Part shown: positions 12,240-23,781 of the stretch, in pieces
Position numbering within the stretch: position 1 is the stretch's first letter
Layout: each line of letters opens with the position of its first letter
From: Guadua angustifolia
Taxonomy: Eukaryota > Streptophyta > Magnoliopsida > Poales > Poaceae
Direction: 5' to 3'
Assembly (NCBI GenBank): GCA_036346375.1
Contig: CM070510.1
Span: 65,692,376 to 65,756,375, forward strand
Length of the DNA stretch: 64,000 bases
Made by a program: the position numbers and the translations under genes
Notes under the pieces: model-generated
The model's input: only the letters and a program-made list of their open reading frames with translations
Databases searched by the model: none
Told to the model about the DNA's origin: nothing

Positions 12240-13130
12240 TCATCCAAGCACCAGCCTATTGTTTCTCGTTCTAGTGTTGGAGCTGAGTATCGTGATGTCA
12301 CTAATGCCATGGCAGAGACCACTTGGTTGAGGCAACTCTTGACGAAACTTCACTGCCCCATCCAGCGTGCTACTCTTGTATATTGTGACAATGTAAGTGC
12401 AGTTTATCTCTTGACGAACCCGGTGCAGCATCAACGCACCAAACACATCGAGATTGATCTTCACTTTGTTCGAGACAAGGTAGCTGCTAGGGATGGCAAT
12501 GGGTACCCGAAACCCGATACCCGATGGGTATTTACTCCATTAGGGTACAAATTTGGTTCAATAATCATACCCATGGGTATCTTAATGGGAGAAAACCTTC
12601 ACTCGTCGGTATGATTTGCAATGCACGGGTACCGTTCACCCGTGGGTATGATCCACCCGCTTTTCGCTTGATAAGGTGAGTGTTATCTAGATATCAAGTT
12701 CAACTTGTTCATTATGCATCCATCAAAATTTTTTATTTCTCCAACACGATACAAGAGTACATAATTATCAACCATTAATGAGAAACATATCATCAAGTTG
12801 ACATGTTAAAAAAATCGAAAAACTTGAATTAGCTACACATTAATGCGGGTACGGTTACCTTCGGGTCCCTTACCGCTCGCGAATCTGTATGCACGGTAAA
12901 TTTTGTACCCGCATACAGGTATGGGTATTATAGCGGGTGAATTTTATTAACACGGGTACGGGTATGAGGTGGTGATACCCGTCGGGTATATACCCGTTGA
13001 CATCTCTAGTAGCTGCGGGTGCTGTTCGAGTTCTCCATGTTCCAACTTCTCAGTATGCTAACATTTTCACCAAAGGTCTTTCTGCTTCGGTTTTCAATGA
13101 GTTTCGCTCCAGTCTGAACGTTTATTCTAC
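12240..13130 (+). pseudogene. copia RNase H region, split by a MITE
   Basis: RNase H sequence runs from about 12240 (AETTWLRQLLTKLHCP, LVYCDNVSAVYL, HIEIDLHFVRDKVA) and is cut after the DKVAA codons by the hAT MITE at 12488-13008. It resumes at 13009 with VLHVPTSQYANIFTKGL and ends before the polypurine tract. The reading frame on both sides matches if the MITE and one copy of its 8-bp duplication are removed. Confidence 0.88.
12480..13016. mobile_element. hAT-type MITE (521 bp) inside the copia RNase H
   Basis: The element is 12488-13008, flanked by an exact 8-bp duplication GTAGCTGC (12480-12487 and 13009-13016). Its ends form an imperfect terminal inverted repeat: TAGGGATGGCAATGGGTA at the left and, on the other strand, TAGAGATGTCAACGGGTA at the right. 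Eight-base target duplications and TAGGGATGGCAA-like ends are typical of plant hAT elements. The interior is non-coding and rich in GGGTA/TACCC words. It must have inserted after the copia element did. Confidence 0.93.
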
Positions 13131-13151
13131 TCCCATTCCGACTGCGGGGGG

Positions 13152-13349
13152 TGTTAGATTCTACGTTTAGACTAGGCGTAATATCCTCGGTCTATGTTTA
13201 GCATCACCTAATTTATTGGGTCTCTTAACTTCCTATTTCCACGGTCTCTATTTCTATAAACCGCATGGATGAATATGGAAGTGCTGGGACTATATATACA
13301 TGCACCACATCTCTTTGATATATACACATAAGTGCTAATCCAGCTATCA
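13152..13349 (+). repeat. 3' LTR of the copia element
   Basis: Same 198-bp length and TG...CA ends as the 5' LTR, followed directly by the second GCATC. Confidence 0.93.
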
Positions 13350-13354
13350 GCATC

Positions 13355-16300
13355 TACTTTTTATTTACCTTTTGTCGACTAGAAATAGTTTTTTAGACTT
13401 AAATTTTTTCATTGTAATTCATTTTTGATCAATAAAGTTGTGTATTGCCGATTTTGATCATCATTGATTTACGCCATTTATCTTATATTTGTTTTCATAC
13501 CGATCTTGTTGTACATAATTTTTTCGGAGAAAATAAATCTTTACCTATCATCTAATCGGCTAAAACAAATGTCTAGATCTATCTTACTGATTTGCAAAAA
13601 CAAATCAAGTGTGAGTACTTATTCCGATCTGTCTTGACGATTGTAATATCAAATCGGCTGGAACGCCTCGAATATTACTTTTTGTTTTTTTTTTTGAAAT
13701 TTTGTCAAATAACCCTAGCATTCACTAAAAGAAAGAAACTACAGCGAAGCTATATGCACTCACCTCACATACACCCCGCACACACCTACACCTGGCACCG
13801 TGTCAACCGAGCAAAGCCCGGTTCTCGCCTCGAATCTTACTTAAACTCGGCGCTTGCATGTTCCTGACAGATTAACTCTTCATCTGTTCTGCCAACACAT
13901 ATATACCAGGCACCTCGCTCTTTGGGCCGGCGAGTTACTTCAATGGAAGGCACGGTTGTGCGCAGTGACGGGGAGCCTGCTGACCCCAGCCACTGCGCGC
14001 AGCCTCTCAAAATGCAAGTCCACACGAAATATATACAGTCTACTAACCGGACGGGCGCTGCGTCCCTGAAGCATCAAGATATACTAGAAACTGCGGCGGC
14101 CGGTCGATTTTCCTTTTTTTTTTTAAGGAAAAACAGGTTGAGATGTATGTTCTATTTTTTTTGAGGGTTTCCCGGTGTTTTTTTGGAAAATAGAACAAGC
14201 GCGTTTTTAAATCTTCGTAGGATCTTTCTATTTTTTTTTTTGTTCACGAGGCCGTGAATTCTTCCACAAATAGGAAAGGTAGATAGATCTTAGTCTTTGT
14301 CGAAGAAATGCCTAAATGTAATTATGTAATACTGTACTAAAGACCAATGGTTTCAACGTGGGACGTGAAATGCATCCCACTAGCGATATTCCTGTGATAA
14401 ACCTAAATACAAGTTGTATAAATCTAAAAGCAAATAAAAAGATAACTAATTATTATCTACCTTCTATTCATTTTTAATATTTATAACTTAAAAATATATA
14501 AAGGCACCCTCTTGAATACCTCACGATATTTTTCCTCCTTATACACACATATATTTTGCCATGACGCACTCTCCTTTTTACTTCGGAGAAAAACAAACCA
14601 CTTAAACAATTTTTTGGAAAAACGAGGAAAAAGCGGACCACGAAAACATTTTTCTCGGGAAAACGAGGAGAGTGGACCACTTAAACATTTTTTCCGGAAA
14701 AACGAATTGTGTTTTTTCCGGAGAAAAATGAAGCACAAAAACATTTTTCCGGAAAAACGCGAGCACAAAATATTTTTTCCGGAAAAACGAGAAATGACCA
14801 GACGTAAAGAGCGGGGACCTATTTGTTATATTTTTGGACCCGACCGCTATCCCGAAAAATTGGAAGGCACGGCGATTGTGCAGTGACGGCTTGGTCTAGA
14901 AAGTAACAAAGACTGATCGTATCAGCCTGCAAAATCTTCACCTCACAAAAATACAAAGGACCATTTTGTAAATTCGTAGGGACCTAACTGGACGGACTCA
15001 AAATGCGAGTTTGACACGCGTCCTGGTAGGAAGCATGCGAACTTTAATAGGGAGGACTGCAAGTGCTGCTTGCAGAGCTCGCCGGACCGGAGCGATCGAA
15101 ACCGAGCGGTACGACGCCAACTCACCTGTGCCGCCGTCGTTGTCCGAGCGAGACCTTAGGAGGACACAGCTCGCCGGCGGCGGAGGCCCGTGGACGGGGG
15201 ACTCGGGCTGTGCGGGCTCTTGGCTGCACGTACGCATGGAGTATATGCCTGGCGCTTAATTAGCTAGGAAACGTTGGACACCATGACCTGCACCGCATGC
15301 AGGCATGTGCTTTCCCTGAATTTCTTAATCTTCTGCTCGCCCAGCCAATTTAGCAAGGAGAGTCGTCGTCAGTGGCGAGCCACCCCGCCCCGCCAGTCCA
15401 TTAGCCCAAATTAGCAAAAGTCTCCGTGTAGGCGTAGCATGAGGGCAGAGGCGGCGTGAGGCACTAATATATTGTATACAATTTAAATTTCAACATTTTA
15501 CAATATGTCGAGTCATTCAACATTTTACAATATGTCGTCGTCGCGCGTGGACAGCGAGCATCGATCGTGTTGTATATACATCTCAACACGAAATCTCTTG
15601 CAATGTCATACCACGTGCACGATCGATCGGATGCCGACCATGCATGTGTTACCTAGCTCATATATTTTGCTAATTAGCTGTTCCAAATCCACTAGCTTGA
15701 TCTTTCTTAGTTTCTTCTCAGACAGAAAACAGCAACATATTAGACCCTGTTTCAAACACGCGAATTATAAAGGAAGCAATTCAATTTCGACATGAATCAA
15801 TCAAAAACGACAGGGGCCCAAAAAAGCTGCTGCATTTCTAACGAGCCTTGACAGAAGCGAAGTATAGTAATTAATTTCTCGCGGTTATATACTCTTTTTT
15901 TCCCCGAGCTACCAGCATATATACTTTTTTTTTCCCTTCTAGACCAGTATATATACTTGCGGATTGTTTAATGCATGCAGATTAACGAGTCTAGCTAGCT
16001 AGGTGAAGTCTGATCAACAGCTCAATCGCTGCAAACTTAGTTACCTACTCACTGCTCACTTGAAACCTTAATAATAACAGAACTTTACAATAAGAACTTA
16101 GTTACTGACTCTTGGAGTACGTATTCCCACACTGCATATACCGTTTAAATAAAAAATTTATACCTATTTATCCTTTTGAGTATACTCTAATAGTGATTAT
16201 AAGATACTTCCATGTGAGTTCTATGAAAATTTTATTAGAATCCACTTGTTATAACATAATTTGTGTATATACTAATTTTACATATGGAAAAAGATATAGA

Positions 16301-17100
16301 GCAAAAATAAATGGTTTCGGTGAAATTTTTTAACCATGTCGCATTAGAGTATCTTAGAATTAGTATTTAAGTATATCAAAAGTGATAAAAAAGTATAATA
16401 TATTCGTTTAAGTAGTATATTAGAAGTTGCATTATGTACTCTAAAAATATAGAAAAGGCTTATATATATGACTAGTGTGACATGTCCCAGCTAGCGGTCA
16501 ACATGCGAAGGTTGTCACATAATTCAGTTGAGAAATTTCTCGCCTGCGGTCAGGGCTTAGCCTGATTGGCTGGAGCGAGCGGAGCTCACTCGAGGAGGCG
16601 AGTACTACATGGGTGTGCATATGTGTAGGGTGTGTGTGTGCGTATATGGCTCGTCTATTGTTTTTTCTTCTATAATAAATACTAGTGTGCTTGGCCTATT
16701 TTTTAAAGAAATGCCTCACCTACTTGCAACACCTGGAGCAGAGCCATTATCAACAATACGGTGACGTCACGAGACTTTTTACCATTCTTAGAAGGTATCA
16801 AAATTTATATTGATACAGTGCTACATCCTAAGAATAGTAAAAAGTCCGAGGTGGCCACGGTATCATTGTACACGTTTGACATGTTTGTCTTGCTATATAT
16901 CTTGTTCTTGCAAGCAGGCATACTGACATTGCATTTCTTTATACTGCAAAATGGAGATCGAACCTTCCTTGATTGTTTCTTGGAACTTGGAATGAACTAA
17001 ACCTCTTAATTTAATAGCTCCTGGTAGTAGTAGCTTAAGGAGTAGTTAGCTGATCGATCACATGCATGAACAAACTAAATTTTTTCTCTCTTTTAATTTG
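13355..17100. other. Intergenic repeat-rich DNA
   Basis: No gene was recognised in these 3.7 kb. Contents I can support: a block of imperfect repeats of the type CCGGAAAAACGAG-AAAGnGGACCAC at 14580-14800; a GGACCTATTTGTTAT block (14818-14866) shared with 61998-62060; a directly repeated 20-mer at 15491-15510 and 15519-15538; and a hairpin at 16773-16846. The phrase TGGAAGGCACGG...GTGCAGTGACGG occurs at both 13944 and 14863, which suggests an insertion or duplication between them. Confidence 0.5.
16773..16846. repeat. Short foldback hairpin
   Basis: The arms 16773-16791 and 16828-16846 are 19 bp each with one mismatch (GACTTTTTACCATTCTTAG against GACTTTTTACTATTCTTAG). A second, inner stem GTATCAA/TTGATAC sits at 16795-16801 and 16810-16816. 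It could be a very small MITE remnant or a precursor-like hairpin. No flanking duplication was clear. Confidence 0.6.
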
Positions 17101-17133
17101 ATCCCGCCCTCGATCTCCTCCTCTTCCTCCTCC

Positions 17134-18425
17134 ATGGGAGCACTTCTCCCTCTTCTCTCTCTAGTCTGCCTGCCGTTCCTCCAAGGTGCGTAACACCTCA
17201 AACAGCGAAGCAATTCATCATGGCATTGCATTTGTTTCCTGTTGAATGGAGTGCGCTTGTTTCACTGATCTTAACTTTTGCTTACAATCGTGTTCTTGCA
17301 TGCATCCTAATTGTACTCTTGCTAAATGTTCGAGGTGTTTCCAATTAAACTTGTGTTAATCAATGCAGTGTATTATAATTACCAGGTGCACAGCCTGCAA
17401 TTAACGTTCACCATAAGCAACAGCTGCGGCTAGACGGTGTGGCCGGCAGTAGCAAATCCAAGATAAAAATAGAGGGGGCTGCTATATCAAAGTTCTAACT
17501 CAAGACAAGTATACTAGTGATATATGTACCGATCTATTGTCATCCAAATTCCAAATTTATACATAAATAGGAAGGAAACAAAGTAAATAATCAAATTATA
17601 ACAAGTGTGGTACCTTGCTAATGGATAGAATAACATAAAATGTGACGACGGATCATCAACCATTTTACCTGTCAATAGAATAAATAAATTGAATCAGCGA
17701 GACAATACAAGAATCAACCAATCAATACAATAAAGATTGGCCTAGTCTTTGCCACTATTCATCAATGTAGGCATAGGGCACTGGCAATTTTATACCGAAA
17801 CTTGAGAGCAATTTTTATACCGATACTCACACAGTCAGGGGATACCGCTGTCTGCTAGGAGCCTGGGATCCAGGGAGGGGGTGGGGATCCAGGGAGGGGG
17901 TGGGAGGGGGGGTCCCGTCGGCGGGGAGGTGGGGCTGGCGCCCCAACCCGCGCCAACATTAGATCCACCATGGGTGGCTGGGTATCCTCTCTAACACGGC
18001 GTCTCGTCACTGTCCACCACCGGCTTTGCCCTCTCCTCGGGCCAGTCCCTTGCCATCTCCGTCGCCGCTGGCTGGTCCGGTTGCATGATTTGCGGCTGGA
18101 TCCCTCCGGCAGCTTCACCTTCACCTTCACCACCGGCGACTGCGACTCAGGCGCCGTCGAGTGCTCAGGCCATAGCGCAGCCTCACCGACCACATTGGCC
18201 GAGTTCACTCTCGCCGGTGGCGATGACTTCTACGATGTTAGCCTCGTCGACGGCTACAACGTGCCGATGCTCGTTGCGCTGCAGACGCTGGCGACGCTCG
18301 TCGCCATGGTGAATGGGAGCTGCCAGCTCACGGGTTGCGTAACGAACATGAACAAGTCGTGCCCGAGGGAGCTGCAGGTCGTGACGGGTGGCGCGATCGT
18401 AGCATGCAAGGGCGCGTGCCACCAC
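17134..18425 (+). pseudogene. Thaumatin-like protein (PR-5 family) pseudogene
   Basis: Exon 1 (17134-17185) encodes a signal peptide, MGALLPLLSLVCLPFLQ, with donor GTGCGT. The next exon starts at 17386 and should read LTFTISNSCGYTVWPA. Instead it has a one-base frameshift near 17400 and TAG in place of the Tyr codon (about 17431-17433). Unrelated DNA of about 0.45 kb then separates it from the rest. Coding resumes near 18010 (STTGFALSSGQSLAISV) and, after another frameshift, continues with TTGDCDSGAVECSG, DDFYDVSLVDGYNVPMLV and ACKGAC. These are hallmark family motifs, including part of the acidic-cleft region. It is cut at 18423 by a CACTA terminus, and the C-terminal cysteines are absent. 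Intact members are secreted 16-cysteine defence proteins. This copy is dead. Confidence 0.85.
17866..17914. repeat. G-rich tandem repeat
   Basis: Two copies of GGATCCAGGGAGGGGGTGGG lie side by side and end in a run of seven G. Several G-runs are close enough to form a G-quadruplex. It lies in the insert that disrupts the thaumatin-like pseudogene. Confidence 0.7.
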
Positions 18426-18987
18426 TACAGACAAGCTCATCTGTGTCGGTTTAGAACCAACATTAGTGTCGGGTTTCAAACCGACACAGATGTACCGACA
18501 GTGATAATCGGGCATTATCAGTGTTAGTTTCCAAACCGACACTAATAACATTATCAATGTTGGTTTTTACCATGAACCGACACAACTAGTCAACATATCA
18601 GTGTCGGTTTTTTACCATGAACTGGCACAAATAGTCAACATATCAGTGTCAGTTTTTTTCCATAAACCGACACACAAAGTTATACTATCAGTATAGGTTC
18701 CTACCAAGAACCGACACAAATAATGCCAACCCGAAAAATAAAAAATCAGCATTTTGGCTAGCTTCAGGAATTGCTAGCTATATCTTCTGAAACAACATAC
18801 ACACAATATACATACTAAGAATTGTTGAAACAAAATCAGATTCATGATGAAATAAAAGTTTGCTGCACAGAGCTAAATGCTCAACCTGATAGCTCCCCAT
18901 CCTAGAGGCTAGACAGATTCAACTCAGTGCTAGACAGCTAGACATGAGAACAATATATAAACTTGCATAAATAAAAACTAAACCTTA

Positions 18988-19014
18988 TTTTGGTATATTT
19001 AAAAATATACCAAA
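18988..19014. repeat. Short AT-rich inverted repeat
   Basis: TTTTGGTATATTT is followed at once by its near-complement AAAAATATACCAAAA. It is a small hairpin within the CACTA interior. Confidence 0.6.
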
Positions 19015-19232
19015 AAGCTCAGTAACGGAAGTGACAAAATGTACAGCTGAAAATATTGGTTAGTGATCAATGACATACCAGACCAGCAGTCTTCCTATCA
19101 AGGGTGATGGCAAGTACATCTCATTAACAAGTGACAACTTCTCACATAAGTAGACCTATATCCATGAGGAAGTAAAAGAAATATCAGAAGTTCGATTTCT
19201 TCAGTGATTCAAGCAGACAGCATAACTCATTA

Positions 19233-19336
19233 GAAAGTGCAATGCTTACAACAACAACAACCAAGCATTTTGTCCCAAAGAAGTTAGGGTAGGCTAAGAA
19301 AGAAACATAATCAAAGTCAAAGAAAATGCAATGCTT
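19233..19336 (-). mobile_element. 5'-truncated RTE-type LINE tail with target duplication
   Basis: The insert 19248-19326 begins on the plus strand with (ACA)n and reads on the minus strand as a short tail ending in (TTG)n. The adjacent phrase CCAAGCATTTTGTCCCAAAG and GTTAGGGTAGGCTAAG are typical of the 3' end shared by plant RTE elements. It is flanked by a 15-bp direct repeat with one mismatch: GAAAGTGCAATGCTT at 19233-19247 and GAAAATGCAATGCTT at 19322-19336. Confidence 0.75.
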
Positions 19337-20459
19337 GCTTCAAAAAAAAAAGAAAAGAAAAGAATATCAACACTGATATGAACATATACAGCCACATTAA
19401 GACAGCATTATGTAAACCTCCTTTTATTTGATAAGTTGAATATGCATCTATTATTGCATCAAAAAGTAATAAGTATAAATCCATTGTGACCAGACCAGAT
19501 AAAGTTTACAAGGGAAAGAGTTCTTGCAATTGCATGGCATCAAAAAGATACTTAGTGTGGTGCTATGGCCTTTTTTTAACATCACATGAGAGTATATAGA
19601 TTGGAAGCATTTGGGCATGTGTGATTAAAGCATGTTTTGGGTGCATACAACCATACATCACAGCTTAACTTCTAATATTGACAGAAACCACGCTTGTGTG
19701 CAGGGTCAAACTTGTGGAGGCGACAATAAGCTTGCTTACTGAAAAATCAAGCAAAGCTACAGGGCCCAACTGAAACTAAGGATAGCTAGCACACCCTGGT
19801 CACAGCAATCACAGTTCAAAGAGGAAATAAGGAAATACAGATGCATAGGATGGCTTAAGATTAGTAAAAATTGACCTTGCTCACAGCCTTCCCCTGTGGA
19901 CCAGTTTGTTTTGTTACCAAAACTTGGCCGAGCATTTTAGCTGCAGAAGAGCCAGTACTCAGCAAATAATCCAACGGTGAAAATACATACAAGATCTACT
20001 TGAACAAATTACAATTTACTTGATTGACTACGGTGATAATGATTAACGATAGCATCAAGTGTGACTAAAAATCCAAATAAATGAAGTTCAAATGGAAAGG
20101 CACATTCACTCAGAACCAAAACATCACATAAGTGAATAACCAACCTTGACAACTGGCAACAAAGGTGTGAATAACTGAATATAATCTATCTATCCAAGCA
20201 AGAACGCGCCTGTTACAAATGAGTTTAGTTAAATATACTGAATGCAATCATCACATGCTTAATACAAGTAGATGGGCTTAAATGCAAGTAGATGAGCTTA
20301 AATTGCATTTTTCATTGTGACAAATGTGATCGCCAAAACCATTTATGATAACCAATAAATTGCATGGGATCACAACTTAAATATATGCTTGGCCTTCATG
20401 TATAGATGATAGAGTTGGCCTGGGGTGCACTTCTAGTTTAATCCAGGCTAGTCTTACTC

Positions 20460-20645
20460 GGACACCAGTGTCCAAAAAAATTTGCTGAATCAGACACCTC
20501 GAATCTGAGTCAGATTCCAACATTCGTGTCCGATTCCAAGTAGCATTTCTCATGTCCAAATTTTTTTTGCCGAATTGGACACCTAAATCCGAGTCAGATT
20601 CTGACTCCCGTGTCCATGTCCAAGTAACACTATTCCAGGCAAGAG
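20460..20645. repeat. Two-unit tandem repeat
   Basis: A roughly 95-bp unit containing CCGAATTGGACACC-type and GAGTCAGATTC phrases occurs twice in a row (about 20460-20550 and 20551-20645). No coding potential. Confidence 0.5.
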
Positions 20646-20777
20646 TGATAAAGATTAATCATAAACATGAATCTATCAAGTCTAAAGTTCTAAATATTTG
20701 TATCTTCCTAACATATATAAAAAAGAAAAGAAAGACAAGACAAACAATAATCTTCCATAACTGCTAAAAAAAGTTAC

Positions 20778-22567
20778 ATAGGTGATAGCATCTAGGCCCT
20801 CTCAATTCTTATCATGTTTTATTAAGTAGTTTTGGTGTTGATGACCGAGTTAATAATTCTTGAAACTACAAAGAGAAAATGATGAATTCAAAGATGGAGC
20901 TAGTAAGACTAACAAGATTAAGGTTCTTTATTACTAGTTTTTGACTTGGGAGTTGATTCAAGTCAAATAGCTAGGTTTATTTAGTTTGGCTGTACTATGA
21001 AGAGGGACTTTGCACAAGTGGGTAATTTGGTTCATAAGGCTAAGTTAAAACTAGACTGCTTAGAGTTAAAACTCTTAGTCATTCTGTTCCTTGAATCAAA
21101 ATTCATATTCATTCAAAAATGCCCAAATCTGCGACGGACTGAAATTCAGTTCTTATTCCCATAAGTCTGTCACAAATCTAGCAAAAGTCCTCATTCCAAT
21201 CCATAGTTATTTTATTCCAGCATAAATAATCTCCTTTGACAAAAGTTGATCAAAGTCTATTTATTCACAACGGACCAAACCTCATATTTTCACTTTCTTT
21301 AATCCGTTGAGAAAATTCCTTTGAGATTTCCAGAAATCAAGCTACTCCCATCTATGACGGACCAAAAATTTTGGTCCGGCATACACATCTCTTCTATATT
21401 CAAAACCGCTCTGGCATTCATCTATGATGGATCAAACTTTTGGTCCGTCACACATTTAGAATCTCAGTTCTTGTTTTTTACGGACCAAATATTACTAATT
21501 CAAAGTTAAGTCTATAATTAAAGCAAATCCTTTGGTTAAACTTATTTTGCACAAAAATGGTCTGTAGTCACTCATCTCTGTAATTCCCATCTTTGACGGA
21601 CCAAAATTTTCAGTCAGGCATACATACAACCTTCCATTCATTGGGCGGACCAAACTTGCTGAAAATCCCATCTATGATGGACCAAATTTTTTGGTCCGCC
21701 ATACATGTAATCTTTCAAGTCTTCTAACAGACCAAATTTTCCAAGTTTTCCCATGTATGACGGACCAAACTTTTTGGTCCGGCTTAAATGTCTGAAATTG
21801 GTCCGTGATATACATGTTCAGTATCGCTAAGTCTTTCTGATTAGTCCGCTATAAACGTGTATTAGCTGATTTTTGACACTCTGACACGTGTAACGGTCAC
21901 TTTGGTAGGTACAACGGCTATATTCATCCAAAATGTCTATATAAGCATTTCCTGAGCCATCTACCACAAGTAGTGATGAACTCCTTGATATTTTAACATT
22001 CAAAATAGCCCTTATTCTCAAAAAGGAGTCTGTGCTTCACTCTGAAACTCAAAATCCTCAACTTTCCTAAGTGTTTTACCTCCAAGCTGGTGTCTAGTGC
22101 TGAAGTTTGCTAGTGAGCCAAGAGACAGAACTAGTGCAAGTTTATTACTCTTGGATCGTGTGATCCTAGACAACTTGGAGGAAGTGAAAAGTGCGACCTG
22201 TCCAACGGAGATTGTGGAAGGCCACTTTGATTGTGAAAGGTTTGGAGCTCACCTCACTGAAGTGGTGAAAGAGCTACCTGAGTGAGCACAAAGCTACTGC
22301 GACTAGCTTTGGGAAGCAATACTTCAAGAGAAGTACTTCAACGTGGAGTAGGAGAAGGGCTCCGAACCACGGGATAAATCCTTGTCTCATTCTGTGCTTT
22401 ACTTAAATTTGTGCTGCTTTCGCTGTTAACATTGTTTGGAATATACTTCTGTTACTTTTTGTTCTAAGTCATTCTCTTCTGTTAAAGTAATCCTTAGTAA
22501 CTGTGAAGTTAAAATTTGAAAAGTTGCCTATTCACTCCCCTTTAGGCCAACTCGTTCCTTCAGTAGG
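20778..22567 (+). mobile_element. Solo LTR of a SIRE/Maximus-like copia element
   Basis: The block 20783-22562 (1,780 bp) starts TGATAGCATCTAGGCCC and ends CCTTCA. It is flanked by ATAGG (20778-20782) and GTAGG (22563-22567), a 5-bp duplication with one difference. The start, the phrase GTGTTGATGACCGAG and the end TTCACTCCCCTTTAGGCC match the long LTRs of SIRE/Maximus elements as I know them. No internal region or second LTR is present, so it is a solo LTR. The centre (21340-21810) carries many copies of GACGGACCAAA and its complement TTTGGTCCG. Confidence 0.75.
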
Positions 22568-22619
22568 CAATAAAAGAAGTGCAGGGAACACATTAGACAT
22601 TTAATGACATATAGTTTTC

Positions 22620-22880
22620 TCAGAAAGAATGACACAAATAGTTCACATATCAATGTCGGTTCTTTCCATGAACCGACACACAAAGTTATACTATCAGTGT
22701 GGCTTTAGAAAAAAATACATACACCAAAATTAGCATATATATTTTTACGGAATCGATGTGGTGTAGTAAGTATTGGATTCTAGTAATACATATTTTTGGC
22801 TAGCCTGAGGAACTGCTAGCCATGTTCTCTGAAACAACATACACACAATATACGTACATCAACATACATATATCAATGAA
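22620..22880. repeat. Second copy of the CACTA subterminal region
   Basis: This segment repeats 18590-18830 in direct orientation. Shared phrases include GACACACAAAGTTATACTATC, CTGAAACAACATACACACAA and GGCTAGC. It links the sequence on both sides of the solo LTR to one CACTA-derived block. Confidence 0.75.
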
Positions 22881-23249
22881 ACATCATTTCACACAATAAT
22901 TTATCATCAAATTATCCATACATGTTGAATACTCCAATGAAACATCATTTTACACTTTGTATATCATTTTACATATATCAATCAGAGTGGGATGGAGACA
23001 CGACACGTCCAAGATTAGTACAGAAGACCGGGTTGTTGTTGTCAGGGTCATAAAACTCGCTATTCTTGTTGATGATTTAATTCATGATGAACCTGACGAG
23101 TTGTCCCTAAATGGATTTGATTTTATTATGAAGCAGTCCTCCCGTAAACAATTTAAGGCGCTATAAGTAGAAAAAAATTAATCTGAGATTTTTAATAGAA
23201 ATTGTTAGGTACGACATAATTTGTGTTGTTAGTATTACAAACATCTATG

Positions 23250-23744
23250 TCATTGTCTACTAATATAGAACCTAAGATTTTCCGTATGTATTGACAGACA
23301 AAGTACCCACATAAATTTATGCCTTTCAACTGTTTGTGACACTACAAAGAATAAATAAACTACAATGTCACGATAATGCGATACAGGAATATTGTGTGCG
23401 TACCGGGAATTTAGTATGGATCGAGAGGGACTTATGGAATGGGTGGTATCTTGTGGACTTTTTACAGTATCTTTTGAAGGCCTTTTGGAGTATATCTGCC
23501 ATGCTTTTGTAAAGTTTTTCATCTTTGTTAGGGGGTTCACGACAACCATTTTGCTCTTCTCTAGTGTAATAGCAACGAGTATCCAATAGAATCTACATAC
23601 ACAGGTAATATGCCATAGTCATTAGTGCTAAGATCGCAATGAGACTAAGGAACAACATCGAGTGATCTAACTAGCTAGTGAACCACTTACATGAAGTTGT
23701 AGGGTAAAAGCATCAATTCCTTGTCTTGAAGTTTAATTAAAACC

Positions 23745-23781
<37 letters not shown>

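Larger units (their letters stand above)
7623..13354 (+). mobile_element. Ty1/copia LTR retrotransposon (Ale/Retrofit-like), full length but decayed
   Basis: Two 198-bp LTRs (7628-7825 and 13152-13349) start TGTTAG and end TATCA, and are flanked by the 5-bp duplication GCATC (7623-7627 and 13350-13354). A primer-binding site matching initiator tRNA-Met (TGGTATCA) follows the 5' LTR. A purine-rich tract (GCGGGGGG) precedes the 3' LTR. The interior holds gag, protease, integrase, reverse transcriptase and RNase H in copia order on the plus strand. All are broken by frameshifts and stops, including CAA-to-TAA and CGA-to-TGA changes typical of C-to-T decay. By eye the LTRs differ at about 18 of 198 sites. 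Lineage is inferred from similarity to Hopscotch/Retrofit-type polyproteins. Confidence 0.93.
18423..20782. mobile_element. CACTA (En/Spm) element, terminal part
   Basis: The sequence starts CACTACAG, abutting thaumatin-like coding sequence. It is followed by a dense set of subterminal repeats in both orientations built on TGTCGGTTT/AAACCGACA (about 18440-18720). Such terminal and subterminal organisation is characteristic of plant CACTA elements. The interior to 20782 is non-coding and AT-rich. The subterminal segment 18590-18830 is directly repeated at 22620-22880, so the opposite end is rearranged. I could not find a matching GTAGTG terminus. Confidence 0.75.

Noticed and set aside
15740..15800. 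Tourist-like MITE end (GACCCTGTTTCAAACAC)
   Set aside because: Only one weak end; no inverted partner or TTA/TAA duplication found.
16540..16720. Possible SINE or LINE 3' end (TGTGTGTGCGTATATGGCTC...AATAAATACT)
   Set aside because: It looks like a dispersed repeat but I could not find A/B boxes, a tail or a target duplication.
22752..22768. GTGTAGTA as the right CACTA terminus
   Set aside because: It lacks the final G of GTAGTG, the inverted subterminal repeats beside it and a 3-bp duplication partner.
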